A DNA stretch of 64,000 nt. Origin: Lithospermum erythrorhizon. Lineage: Eukaryota; Streptophyta; Magnoliopsida; Boraginales; Boraginaceae. A program made the translations under genes and the position numbers. The stretch covers positions 124,001 to 188,000 of the forward strand of contig JADFUC010002032.1 in assembly GCA_019722365.1 (NCBI GenBank), read 5' to 3'. The notes beneath the pieces are model-generated. The model searched no databases. It was not told where the DNA came from and saw only the letters and a program-made list of their open reading frames with translations. Positions 11,501-20,570 of this stretch are shown one piece after another (position 1 is the first letter of the stretch; each line of letters starts with the position of its first letter).

Positions 11501-13723
11501 AGGTGCCTAAAAACAACCACCGGCTTTGTTCATCCTCGACTCACCTTAACTACGTGCGCGTCATCTTCATAAATCCTTGTACGGGCTCAAACAAGATCCT
11601 CGTGCTTGGTTTCAAACTTTTTTCACATTTTTTCTAAACCAAGGCTTTATGCAGCAAAGTCGGATACTAGCTCGTTTACTCCTTTCTATCAAGCATCGAT
11701 CTTGTTTACCTCCCCTTGTTTATGTCATTTATATTATTATCACATGTTCCTCGTCTACTTTCTCGAGTCAAATCATCTCTCATCTTCATTCGGCTTTCTC
11801 CCTCAAAGATCTCGGTCCTTTCTCCTATTTCCTGGGTATCCATGTTACTCGTTCGTCAGATTCTTTTTTAGTCTCTCAACACAAGTACATTGAAGATCTT
11901 CTTCTCAAACAAGGTTTCGCCAATTGCAGTGCGGTTTTCGAGAAATTTGGTCAACTAGCACCCCTTTAAAAGGGTTTTTAACTTGTAGCACCATTTTTAT
12001 TTTCTTTGAAGATTAACACCATTTTCATGTGAAAGGTCTAAAATGCCCCCTAAAATAACATATTCAATTCCCCCCACCCCACCCTCGCCACCACCACTTC
12101 CCCACCCCCTCTCCCCACCGATCTCCCTCCCATACCCCATCCCTACCTTCCTTCCTTCCTCTCACCGCCTCCTCCTCCTCCGTCAAGGATCTACCTCGCT
12201 GAGACCTCATTTTCTCCTCATTTTACCTCTCCTTCCTAAAATCACAAAACCCTAGATAGTGGCAGCTGGGCCGTGATTCTCGAGGCGGCGGGCCGCACGG
12301 GAAGGCCAAGGTCGCGGGGGAGGATGAGGAGAGAGAGAGGCAAATGAAGGAGCGGGCCGGGGGAGTAAGGAGGAGGCGCTGAGGAAAAGAGGAAAAGCGG
12401 GTCAGCGGAGAATTAAAGAAGATGAAGATGTTATTTTGTGAGGGGCATTTTATCTTTTTCATGAAAATGGCGCACCTTCAAAGAAAATAAAGATTATGCT
12501 AAGGTTAAAAATCCTTTAAAAAGCGGCAAGTTAACCAAATTTCTCGCTGCAATCCACCCGACTTTTCCTCGGACCAAGTCTTCACTCTACTCCCCGCACT
12601 CGTTAATCCTCCTTCGATTACCACGCCTTTGTCAGCGCACTATAATATCTTGCATCACTCGCCTCCTCGACATCATGTATGTCGTTAACTGTGCATCCCA
12701 ACATATGCATGCCCCCACCACCAGTCATATGACTGCTGCCAAACGCATTCTACGCCATCTCTAAGACTAAATCTCTACGCGTAGCTGCTACATGCCACAA
12801 CTTCGCGGAACTTGCATATGTATACGACTCATCAAGCGAAGGCCCCATTTCAAGGCGGCCTACTTCAAAGTTATTAGATATTTTTGGTGATTACTCGTCT
12901 TCTAAGAACATGTTGGCTCGCTCCAAAGATCGTTCGAAAGTACGTGCCTGGCTCCGGCATCACAGCTTACTTGATCTCACATTTACTGCGTGATTTGCAC
13001 ATCACCTTGCCTAGTGTTCCGATTGCTTATTGTGATAACATCGTCATATATTTCTGCCATATAAGCTCAGAACTCATTTTCGACTCAAACATACATGCAT
13101 TGATTATCATTTTGTTCACTTAAGGTCAGATTGAGTTTCCCAAGGTCGCATGCTCTCACACGCTAAAACTGATGTTTTCACTAAGCTTCTATCCGGCCCA
13201 AAGTTCCGCTGTGCCACCATCAATCCCTCGCCGTGTTCGCCCAACCTCCACCGGTGGAGGATGTTAGCCGTTAACTATTATTATTGTCTCATATCATTCA
13301 TCTATTGTTTAGATTGTATAGATAACTAGCACAAGTGTTATAGTTACATTATAATACGTTTGTATTGTTTTGGAGACTCTATAAATAGGCAGTTTCCATC
13401 ATCATGTCAATTTACGTACCACAATTATTATTTCACAATAATACGAGTCGAATATTGTCCTTGTACATTTTTCCTTCAGGTTCATGTCAACAATATAAGC
13501 ACCAATTACCTGGTATTTCAAGTATACAATCTGGGAACGTAGACAACTCAAGCAGGCGTATTACGGAATTCATGGACTTTACAGGCTATTCAATATCGAG
13601 ATTTCATCTTCGTTACTAGTCCAGGGGGATAATTGCATGTATCTCAGTCAAGAAAGGGGTGGGGACTCACTTTGTGGGATCCTTTATGATTATCTAAGGC
13701 TAGAGGGACCATCAAATGAATGA
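2564..13723 (+). CDS. Rhamnogalacturonan lyase (PL4 family), 13 recognisable exons, probably decaying
   Basis: Encodes an apoplastic polysaccharide lyase that cleaves the rhamnogalacturonan I backbone of pectin by beta-elimination. Exons I infer from reading frame and GT-AG junctions: 2564-2685, 2968-3018, 3110-3229, 3498-3618, 3690-3831, 3924-4094, 4224-4379, 4545-4651, 4720-4810, 4894-5193, 5265-5381, 8432-8552, 13480-13723. Together they give about 620 codons, close to the family's usual length. The N-terminal catalytic domain includes 'GGMDNLLDV', 'FHYMAITD' and 'DSGVHGW'. A fibronectin-III-like segment follows ('DYQFWVQTD', 'FVPGFIGDY'), then the carbohydrate-binding-like C-terminal domain ('PRDGPTIWEIGFPDRTA'). 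Exons 1-12 join in frame without stops. The short start exon and signal peptide were not found. Exon 13 needs two frame changes, and a copia element sits in the last intron. Family identity is firm; activity is doubtful. Confidence 0.88.
5382..8431 (+). other. Expanded intron 11 of the lyase gene
   Basis: About 3.05 kb lies between the GT donor after 5381 and the AG acceptor before 8432. All the other lyase introns up to here are roughly 70-300 bp, so this one is unusually long. It is very AT-rich, with TA-dinucleotide runs near 7120, and holds no gene I recognise. Short open frames on the minus strand (5962-6304) contain 'YLSNVVGVTKLI', which I cannot assign. Insertion of decayed transposon sequence is the likely reason for the length, but I see no clear terminal repeats. 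Confidence 0.5.
8432..8552 (+). CDS. Rhamnogalacturonan lyase exon 12 (isolated by flanking insertions)
   Basis: A 121-bp exon reads in frame as part of the C-terminal domain, with 'TTWEVRFNLNQVTKGAYNLR' followed by 'LAIASATRSDL'. It has an AG acceptor at 8430-8431 and a GTAGTA donor. Its phase matches exon 11, whose split codon AG|G is completed here. It is separated from exon 11 by 3 kb and from exon 13 by 4.9 kb, mostly retrotransposon. No stop or frameshift is seen in this exon. Confidence 0.85.
8667..8858 (+). repeat. 5' LTR of the intronic copia element
   Basis: A 192-bp LTR runs from TGTTAGCC to CTCACA and is directly followed by TGGTATAACAGAGC, a degenerate initiator-Met-tRNA primer-binding site. 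It shares long stretches with 13262-13437, including the TATA-like CTCTATAAATA. It contains a local duplication of 'CTTCCA(T/G)CATCA' near its 3' end that is absent from the partner. Confidence 0.9.
8883..11936 (+). pseudogene. Gag-pol remnants of the intronic copia element (Gag end, protease, integrase, RT)
   Basis: The first open piece (8883-9218) is Pro/Ser/Thr-rich. It leads almost at once to a protease-like segment near 9408-9455 that reads 'DSGASSHMVGN', so most of Gag appears deleted. Integrase C-terminal sequence lies at about 10310-10560 ('HEVLHGKPPNYSFLRTFGCL'). RT starts near 11040 ('MVTRSKTGV'), continues through 'MYGLKQDPRAW' at 11577 and reaches 'FLGIHVTRSSDSFLVSQHKY' before the nested element. 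Multiple frame changes and stops mean it is not functional. Confidence 0.85.
11939..12546. mobile_element. Non-autonomous DNA element with ~110-bp terminal inverted repeats (MULE-like or fold-back)
   Basis: The left end starts CGAGAAATTTGGT and the right end finishes ACCAAATTTCTCG. The inverted similarity continues for roughly 110 bp on each side (about 11939-12050 and 12434-12546) and includes a shared 'TTTATTTTCTTTGAAG' block. Such long TIRs suit Mutator-like non-autonomous elements. The ~380-bp core is unlike its surroundings: C-rich on the left arm, G-rich on the right arm. A clear 9-bp target duplication was not found. It interrupts the RT of the copia element, whose reading resumes after 12547. 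Confidence 0.8.
12547..13261 (+). pseudogene. RNase H remnant of the intronic copia element
   Basis: Continuation of the pol reading after the nested DNA element. Early pieces translate with copia-like content in shifting frames. An RNase H-like piece at 12884-13123 includes 'VPIAYCDNI', matching the conserved region that precedes the C-terminal histidine part. A purine tract directly before 13262 marks the junction to the 3' LTR. Stops interrupt all frames. Confidence 0.7.
13262..13437 (+). repeat. 3' LTR of the intronic copia element
   Basis: A 176-bp repeat of 8667-8858, from TGTTAGCCGTTAAC to ATTTCACA. It is preceded by the polypurine tract ACCGGTGGAGGA. Differences from the left LTR include short deletions and scattered substitutions, pointing to an old insertion. 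Confidence 0.88.
13480..13723 (+). pseudogene. Rhamnogalacturonan lyase last exon, frame disrupted
   Basis: After the acceptor TTCCTTCAG the exon reads as lyase C-terminus ('FQVYNLGT') but meets TAG near 13540. The next family-like residues ('DNSSRRITEF') lie in a second frame. The end ('HGLYRLFNIE', 'GILYDYLRLEGPS', then TGA at 13721-13723) lies in a third. Two small indels, which together restore the net phase, explain this. An AATAAAATAAT signal about 45 bp downstream could serve polyadenylation. The exon shows that the gene continued across the copia insertion. Confidence 0.8.
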
Positions 13724-14089
13724 GCTTGAGAGAAAGGAATCATAATTTTACATATTGTTACAACAGAATAAAATAATATCTCATTGGCCATTTCTATCAT
13801 TTTGGTTAGAATTCTAAGTTGTGACAATAGATTCTTATTCATTTTGTAATTGTTAAAGTGACACGTCCCATATCAAGAGTTGCGTACTGTTTAATCAATA
13901 TATAAGGTTCGACTACTTCCTCTATTGCCACTGGTTTTAGCTTAAACCTTACATACTTTAACAAAGAATCATAACTTTGTATCATAATTAACACTCCAAC
14001 AGTAGGACATCCTCAGTTGTTTTGTTTGATACTCTGGATTAAGTAGTAGGATAGGCACTTCAAAATCAGTGGTGCAACAAACATAAACA

Positions 14090-14500
14090 ATTATTCTCTC
14101 CGTCCCTAAAAGATTGTCATATTTTGATTTTAATGAGTTGACTTTTTTCAATTTTGAACTCAAATAACTTTTAATGTGTTATATATTGTTTGAAAAAGAT
14201 ATATCAATATCTAGTATTTTCAAATATACTTACGACAACTTAATATCTAATATTGAAAAGATATATCAATATCTAGTATTCTCATGAGTATTATTGTAAG
14301 TCGCCACGATGAATTTCGTCAAGGCACTCGTTTAAGTAGTACGTATCAATAGACGCAAAGATCAAAGTGGCCCTGGTTGAGTAAGGGGTTTGTTGTTTGG
14401 TACTACACGCGATTTGGAAGAATGCCTTAGAACTTGGGGACTAATATCTTTGCGTTCCATTCTAAAATCAATTGACAATAAAGGAAGTAACCAAGACCTT
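14090..14500. mobile_element. Stowaway-like MITE fragment with an internal direct duplication
   Basis: The left end CTCTCCGTCCCTAAAAGATT has the typical Stowaway/mariner MITE consensus. A possible right end near 14480-14495 (GACAATAAAGGAAGTA) is only a weak inverted match. Inside, a segment containing 'AAAAGATATATCAATATCTA' occurs twice, near 14193 and 14256. Only the left end is convincing. Confidence 0.45.
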
Positions 14501-14510
14501 ATATATTAAC

Positions 14511-14738
14511 CTGGAAAGACACAAACTACCGACGCAGGCTACTTAATACTCTCCTCACACAAGATAACCCTCCTCGGCGGCATTATACTTCGCAAAGATT
14601 CACCGAATTTAACATTACGGGTTACAATGGTTCTCGTTATATCGGGTCCGGGTTCGACTCTGATATTAAAGGCACTCCCGCCGAACTGCATCGTATTTGC
14701 ATCGTTCTAACCGACCGCACTGCCATAGCTAATGGATA
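14511..14738 (+). other. Unrecognised open frame without ATG, GC-richer than surroundings
   Basis: An open stretch of about 75 codons ends at TAA near 14736. It includes 'RFTEFNITGYNGSRYIGSGF' and 'ELHRICIVLTDRTAIANG'. Codon composition is richer in G+C than the flanking AT-rich DNA. I do not recognise the family. It may be an exon of a degraded gene or a fragment of a mobile element; there is no neighbouring support. Confidence 0.25.
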
Positions 14739-15897
14739 ATTTTTTGGGACCGGATGGATACCGGTTCCGATTAATCTGATATTAAAAACCCCAAATATAA
14801 AAACCTAAAATAAAAAAATAACATATTAAAACATGGCATGAAATCAAATTTGAATTAAATAGCTTTTCATGTGGAAAGTGAATTAAATATAACAATTCAG
14901 GCTCAGGTTTATCAAGAAATCATCATTTCCTTCAACATAGGTGAAAATAATTGAAATCCAAACATAAATTGAATCGAACTGGAATTTAAATCAACCAAAA
15001 ATCGAGTTTTGGTTTCTCAATCCAAACATAAATTGAGGCTCAGGTTAATTATCATCAGATAGATAGTAAAGAGAGAGAAAAATGGAGGTAAGAATATGGA
15101 TGTGCTCAAATGGAGAAGACATGAGCTAGGTTTTATAATTCTTGATTTTATTATGTATGTTAAGAATTAAGATGGAGATAACTAGATAAAGCACGAGACC
15201 AAGTTAATGGACTAATGTTATTATGTATGTTGCTAAATACAAGAAGTCAATAAAATTAAGATGGAGACCGATAAGAATGGGGTTAGTTGCATCAGTATAT
15301 ATACCGACCAAAGAATGTTTAGTTACACCTCGCCTTCATCACCATCGGTCTAGCTTTTGATACCATGTTAAGAGTCCATTTACTACCATACTAAAACCAA
15401 TCGTCATAGATAAATAAAACTTAAGCGATCTTATTAATACACTCAAAAGGTCTTACACAACCAATATGGAACTGTATCAATTAGACACTTAAATATACCG
15501 AAATATAAACACGAATATTAATTTCTATATTTTAATTATTTTTTTTATACCTATATAAACTTTTTATTTTTTAAAAGTTCTTGCTCAATTGAACAGGCAC
15601 TAAAAAGAGAATCCTTCCTGCATACAAGGAGACAACATAATATCAAAATCAAGATATATAAGAAAGAACAAAATATTTGAAATGAAAAGAAAATTAGGAG
15701 AATAATACTACTTGATAAAAAAAAAATCCTAGTGGTACAATTGTATTACCACGTGTAAAATAGGTCCATCTATGAGTAAGGGGGGAAACTAAACTAATGT
15801 TGTTTAGTGTATTACAGTGTCCATTACTTAAAAAATACTCCTGATCTCAATGATAGAGAAACGCAGAAAACGGTTGAAAAATTGAAAATATCAGATT
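14739..15897. other. AT-rich intergenic stretch without recognised gene
   Basis: No coding or repeat structure that I can name. A phrase resembling a primer-binding site, 'GATACCATGTTAAGAG' near 15358, reads as the reverse complement of a copia-type start. It could be the edge of a very decayed element on the minus strand, but I see no LTR for it. Confidence 0.35.
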
Positions 15898-16108
15898 TGT
15901 TATAAATGTGAGCTAACACCTAACCCACAAATATTGAAATATGTTTAGTATTTAGGAGAATTAAATAGTGTTTCTTTGGTAAAATTTATGCTATAAATAC
16001 CCTCCATTTTTTCATTGTAAGATATACCAAACTTTCAAGAGAAATCAATATTTAGCAATTGAGTACTTTGTGTCAATTTGAGCTATTAGATATCCGATTT
16101 TTATAACA
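15898..16108 (+). repeat. 5' LTR of the 15.9-23.1 kb copia element
   Basis: A 211-bp LTR starting TGTTATAAATG and ending TTATAACA. It carries a TATA-like GCTATAAATA and matches 22877-23085 over most of its length, with small indels. Confidence 0.85.
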
Positions 16109-17414
16109 CGTTATCGCCAAAGAGTCGTAACTATCGGTGCACGCACTAGGTATATCTTCTATCCTTATCACTTTGATATTTATTTTGTTATATGTTCCCA
16201 TATTATAGATAACGGCAATATGTCAAATATTCTATAATTAGCGGATATTATTTATTCTCGTTTATAGAAAAATCCAACAATCCTCAAGTGACCTATAACT
16301 GTAGCTGCCTATTATTATTACTATTTCACCCTTATTGGTAAACCGGTAACTTGTCGTGTCATTTACAATAAAGTTGTGGATATTATTATTTCGTAGAGCT
16401 TAAATTCATATCGTATTTATTTACTTACTGGATGCTCAAATCTATCCTATCACTTAAAGATAATTTCTAGTACGATACTAACCGCTATACTTTCAGGGAA
16501 GTTTAAAATCCCCATTTACATATAATATCATGGACATAAATAAAATCTACCCGGCATGGACATAAATAAAATTCATCATCATTCACAATTATTCCTACAT
16601 ACATAAAATTCATCCTCATTTACATTATAACATCAGCTTAACATAAATAAAATTAAAATCTTTCATTTTATATTGCTTATATTATTGATAAATTTTTCAT
16701 ACCATGTAGAGAGTTTAACTTGTATATCTTATCGTGGAAAACATTCACTTATATTATTATCTCACTATTGTGTTATTTTATTTTTATTTGTTATCGATAC
16801 TTAATTATTTGATTTATAATCATATGTATTATTATATTATCATATGTGTTCATTTATCGTATGATCATGCATTCTAACGGCTACATCATATTTAACACAC
16901 TTAAAAAATATTTTTTCTCTCCATTTTTCTAACGGTAATAAACAATAAAATCAATACTATTTTATTATCCTCAAACGGTAATAAAACGGTAACAATAACG
17001 AACACTTCTCAAAACTTCACTTATAAATAACTTATTCTTTCTTCACACATTTCTAAAACATCCTTTTCAAAGAATTTTATAAACACTTTCAAGATGGTAG
17101 TATGTTTTTTAGTAAGTATTTATCACTATAATCAAAGTTTCTTTTTTCTTTATTGGCTGTTTTATAAAATGTAGAAAAAATAGGCGAAAATGTAGCATTT
17201 GTGGTATTTGTCATTTTACCATTTCTAATTTTAGCTTGGATTGTTTATTTTGTTTCGATAGAGCATTTTCATGAAGAATAAATACGGTATTTGTAATTGA
17301 ATAAGATTTCAATTTGTGTAATAATGAAGTAGTTGTAATATTGGAATAAAATCTATATTTTTTGTCATAGCTATATATTGGATGTTGATCATGTTTGTTT
17401 TTGTTTTAGATATA

Positions 17415-18385
17415 ATCATGTCCAACGTTAAGCATCAATTCAAAATTCTAAACATAATTGGGGACAACTACATAACTTGGAACAACAACTTAATAGAGTA
17501 ATTGTACGCCAGTGGACTCGACAAAACTTGAGGGTGATAATACGGGGACCTCGACAGTTGACCCGAAGAGTTGTCAATGAAAAGGTCGAGAGTAAATAGG
17601 ATAATCAAGCACCACATTGACGATGAATTACAAACGAAAGATCAGAAGAGATCCTAAGATATCAAGGACAAGTCATGTAAGATTTGGACATCAAAGAAAG
17701 TCTTACTACTCCCCACACGGATCTAAAGGTGGAACAAATTAACGTTCCAACATTATAAAAGTGTTGTTACCTATAACTCCAGCTTACACCAAATTATAGC
17801 TTAATTAGAATTTTGTGGTAACTATAACCGTTAAGAAAAATTGGAAAAATATTTTCAACTTTCATGCATCAAGTGCTATTACAACAAATACTAAATGAGG
17901 CAATTTACGTAGTACTATGATTTGCTGGGTGCCTCTTCTAGTGGCAAGAGCAAAATAATGATGTTCTCATAAAACTCACTCAATTACGCCCATGTGATCT
18001 ATGGCATATCCTGAAATAAATACCACAACATTTAACAGTATGCCAAGCTATGGTCGCTCGTAGAGGGCGCGGTGGTCATAGTCGATTTAATGGAAGTGGT
18101 CGAGGCAGAAACCATGGTCGTAACCACTTTCGTGGTCGAGGTCGTGGACGAGGTTATATGAGTAATTTAAGGCTCCCCAGAAATGACCAAGGTAATAACA
18201 ATCGACCAGAAACTGGTAGATATATCCAAGAAGGTCCCTCAAGAAACCGTGATGATTTCTGCTACAAATGCGGAAAGAAAGGCCATTGGTCTAAAACATG
18301 TAGGGACACTACATTCTCCGTAGTGTTTAAGGCATCTGTAGAGGAAAAGGGAAAAGAAGTGAATTTCACGAAATTTATCCTATGA
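17415..18385 (+). pseudogene. Copia Gag remnant with Arg/Gly-rich region and CCHC zinc knuckle
   Basis: A decayed Gag begins near 17418 with 'FKILNIIGDNYITWNNNL', a typical copia Gag N-terminus. The clearest part is an open piece at 18050-18385. It is Arg/Gly-rich at its start and carries the retroviral-type knuckle CYKCGKKGHWSKTC (spacing CX2CX4HX4C) at residues 71-84 of that piece. This domain binds retrotransposon RNA during particle assembly. Stops separate the parts. Confidence 0.85.
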
Positions 18386-19179
18386 TTTACATACCACCTA
18401 CCTCGGTGTAGCCGATTTCGCTGCTAGACCGAATGAAATGAATATGAATTAAGAAACTACATAAGATTATGTATTTGAATAATGTGTGGTGTGCTTGTAC
18501 TACTTTTATGTTTACAATAAATATGATACAGGTGCGATTTGTGGTATGCTTGTATGTTATGTCAGGTTGATTTACTCTCTTTAATCTTATTTTTTATTCA
18601 TTTTAATAAGGCTGTGACATGAAACATACGTAGACATTTGCATTTGCATAAGGAACTACCCACACGATCCTCAAGAGTAGAAATATTTTAGTGACATAAA
18701 TCCTACAAAAGGGAGTAATAAACACAATTTCCAGTTCCCGCAGATTCATCAAGGAACACGAATGCCATGCTCATATTGCCAAACATTCTCCATGTTAAAG
18801 CAGAAACTTGCTGTTTTAATGACATATATCGTCAAGGATACGATACCGAAACTGCAACTCAAGGTAATATGAAATACATTAATATCACTATTAATGTTTT
18901 GGGAAAGAAGAAAACCTTAGAAAACTGTCGAATTACCTTTCCGATTATTACTTATACATATATATACATAAATAATGTAATTTGGTAGTAAAGAAGATCC
19001 CAAACTCGTGATTTTATGGTACCAGCGCCTACGCCACTTCAGCCCAACAATGATGCATAAAATAATTGAAGCACCTATGGTCATCCATTGAATGGCTTAA
19101 AGCTACAAAAAGAAGATGTAATTACGTTAAGCATGTTCTGGTAAACTTAAAATAACGCATTCACCAAGCAAGATTCCGC

Positions 19180-19535
19180 ATTAATCACCTACATTTCTTG
19201 AAAGAATTCAAGGTGATATATGTGGACCTATACATCTACCATCAGACTATTAGGTATTTTTATGGTATTAATTGATACATCTAATAGATGGTTGTATGTT
19301 TGTTTATTGTCAAGTCGTGATATGACATTTGCAAAATTTCTGCCACAAATAATTAAATTGAGAGCTCAATTTCCTGATTATACTATAAAGAAAGTTAGAC
19401 TTGATAATGCTGGTGAATTTACATCTGAATCATTTAATAATTATTGCATATCAATTGAAATTATGTTGAACATCTGCTCTCATGCGCATACACAAAATGG
19501 TTTAGCTGAAATATTAACTAAACCTATTTTGCCCT
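19180..19535 (+). pseudogene. Copia integrase core remnant
   Basis: Translated segments include 'IQGDICGPIH' at the entry to the catalytic core, then 'FMVLIDTSNRWLYVCLLSSR', 'KKVRLDNAGEFTS' and 'AHTQNGLAE'. These match the Asp/Asp part of the copia integrase core. The region after 'AHTQNGLAE' jumps directly into reverse-transcriptase sequence, so the integrase C-terminus and the N-terminal part of RT have been deleted. Confidence 0.85.
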
Positions 19536-20540
19536 TGTGTTTTTATAAGAAAAACAACATCCGATTTTTTAATCATTGTTGTCTATGTTGATGACTTAAA
19601 TATCATTGGAACTAATAAAGAAATCAAAGAACTAATATCATTTGAAATGAAAAATCTGGAAAAAACTAAGTTATGTCTAGGTTTACAAATTGAATACATT
19701 AAAAATGGTATATTGGTGCACCAATCAAATTATACAGAAGGTATTGAAAAGGTTTAATATGGATAAGACAAACCTTTAAGTACTCCTACGATGCGTAACA
19801 CTTAATGTCAAAATGATTCTTCCGTCCTAAAGAAGAAAGAAGAGATCTGGTACGAAGATTCATACCTCAATGCCATTAAAGCATTAATGTATCTTGCAAA
19901 TTATACAAGACCTGATATAGCTTTTGTAGTAAATTTACTAGCAAGATTCAGTTCATGTCCTACAAAGAGACATCGATGAATAAAACATATATTTCGATAT
20001 CTTCATGTAATGCATCGATCTTATTAGCTTTAGATCCTTATCATCATAAAACCGCTTGCTTGGTTATGTATGTAGGTTATCGTGATCCACATTAATGCCA
20101 AATCACAGACTGGTATGTATTTACATACGCGATACTACAATATCCCTGAGATCCCAAAAGCAGACTCTTGTAGCAACTTCTTCAAACCATGCTGAAGTAA
20201 TAGCTCTTCACGAAGCAAGCAAAGAGTGTAGATGGTTAAGATCGGTGACACAACATATCCAAGGAGCATCCGGTTTATCATTTTATAAGAACTAATTTTG
20301 TACGAAGACACGGCCACATTCTATGAAGAAAGTTATATCAAAAGCATGTAATCAAACACATTCCCCAAAGTTCTTTTTCATTCACTCACACCAAGAAACA
20401 AAGGAGGTAGATATTCAAGATATTCGCTTATGTGATAATGTAGTAGATCTCTCTTTCACAAAGGCACTTCCTAAGCCAGTTTTCAAGAAGCACACATTTA
20501 GAGTATCTGAATGCCGCCTTTGCATTTTTGAAGAACTACT
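19536..20540 (+). pseudogene. Copia reverse transcriptase and RNase H remnants
   Basis: RT begins abruptly with 'VVYVDDLNIIGTNKEI', holding the conserved YVDD catalytic motif. RNase H-like pieces follow at 19860-20530 and include 'RPDIAF', 'HAEVIALHEASKECRWL' and 'LCDNVVDLSFTKALPK'. Frames shift repeatedly. The reading ends just before the foreign insertion at about 20571. Confidence 0.85.
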
Positions 20541-20570
20541 CTATGTTTCATCAGTAGGGAGCTGTGAACG

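Larger units (their letters stand above)
8667..13437 (+). mobile_element. Complete but decayed Ty1/copia element inside the last intron of the lyase gene
   Basis: Two direct repeats bound the element: 8667-8858 and 13262-13437. Both begin TGTTAGCCGTTA and share 'TTTTGGAGACTCTATAAATA'. A primer-binding-like TGGTATAACAGAGC follows the left LTR, and a purine-rich CACCGGTGGAGGA precedes the right one. Between them are plus-strand remnants of protease, integrase, reverse transcriptase and RNase H in correct copia order, all with stops and frameshifts. Total length is 4.77 kb including a nested 0.6-kb DNA element. No matching 5-bp target duplication was found, consistent with age or mutation. It lies in the same orientation as the host gene. 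Confidence 0.9.

Noticed and set aside
12043..12462. Pro-rich and Ser/Pro-rich open frames on both strands
   Set aside because: They arise from the C-rich and G-rich arms of the long-TIR DNA element, not from a gene.
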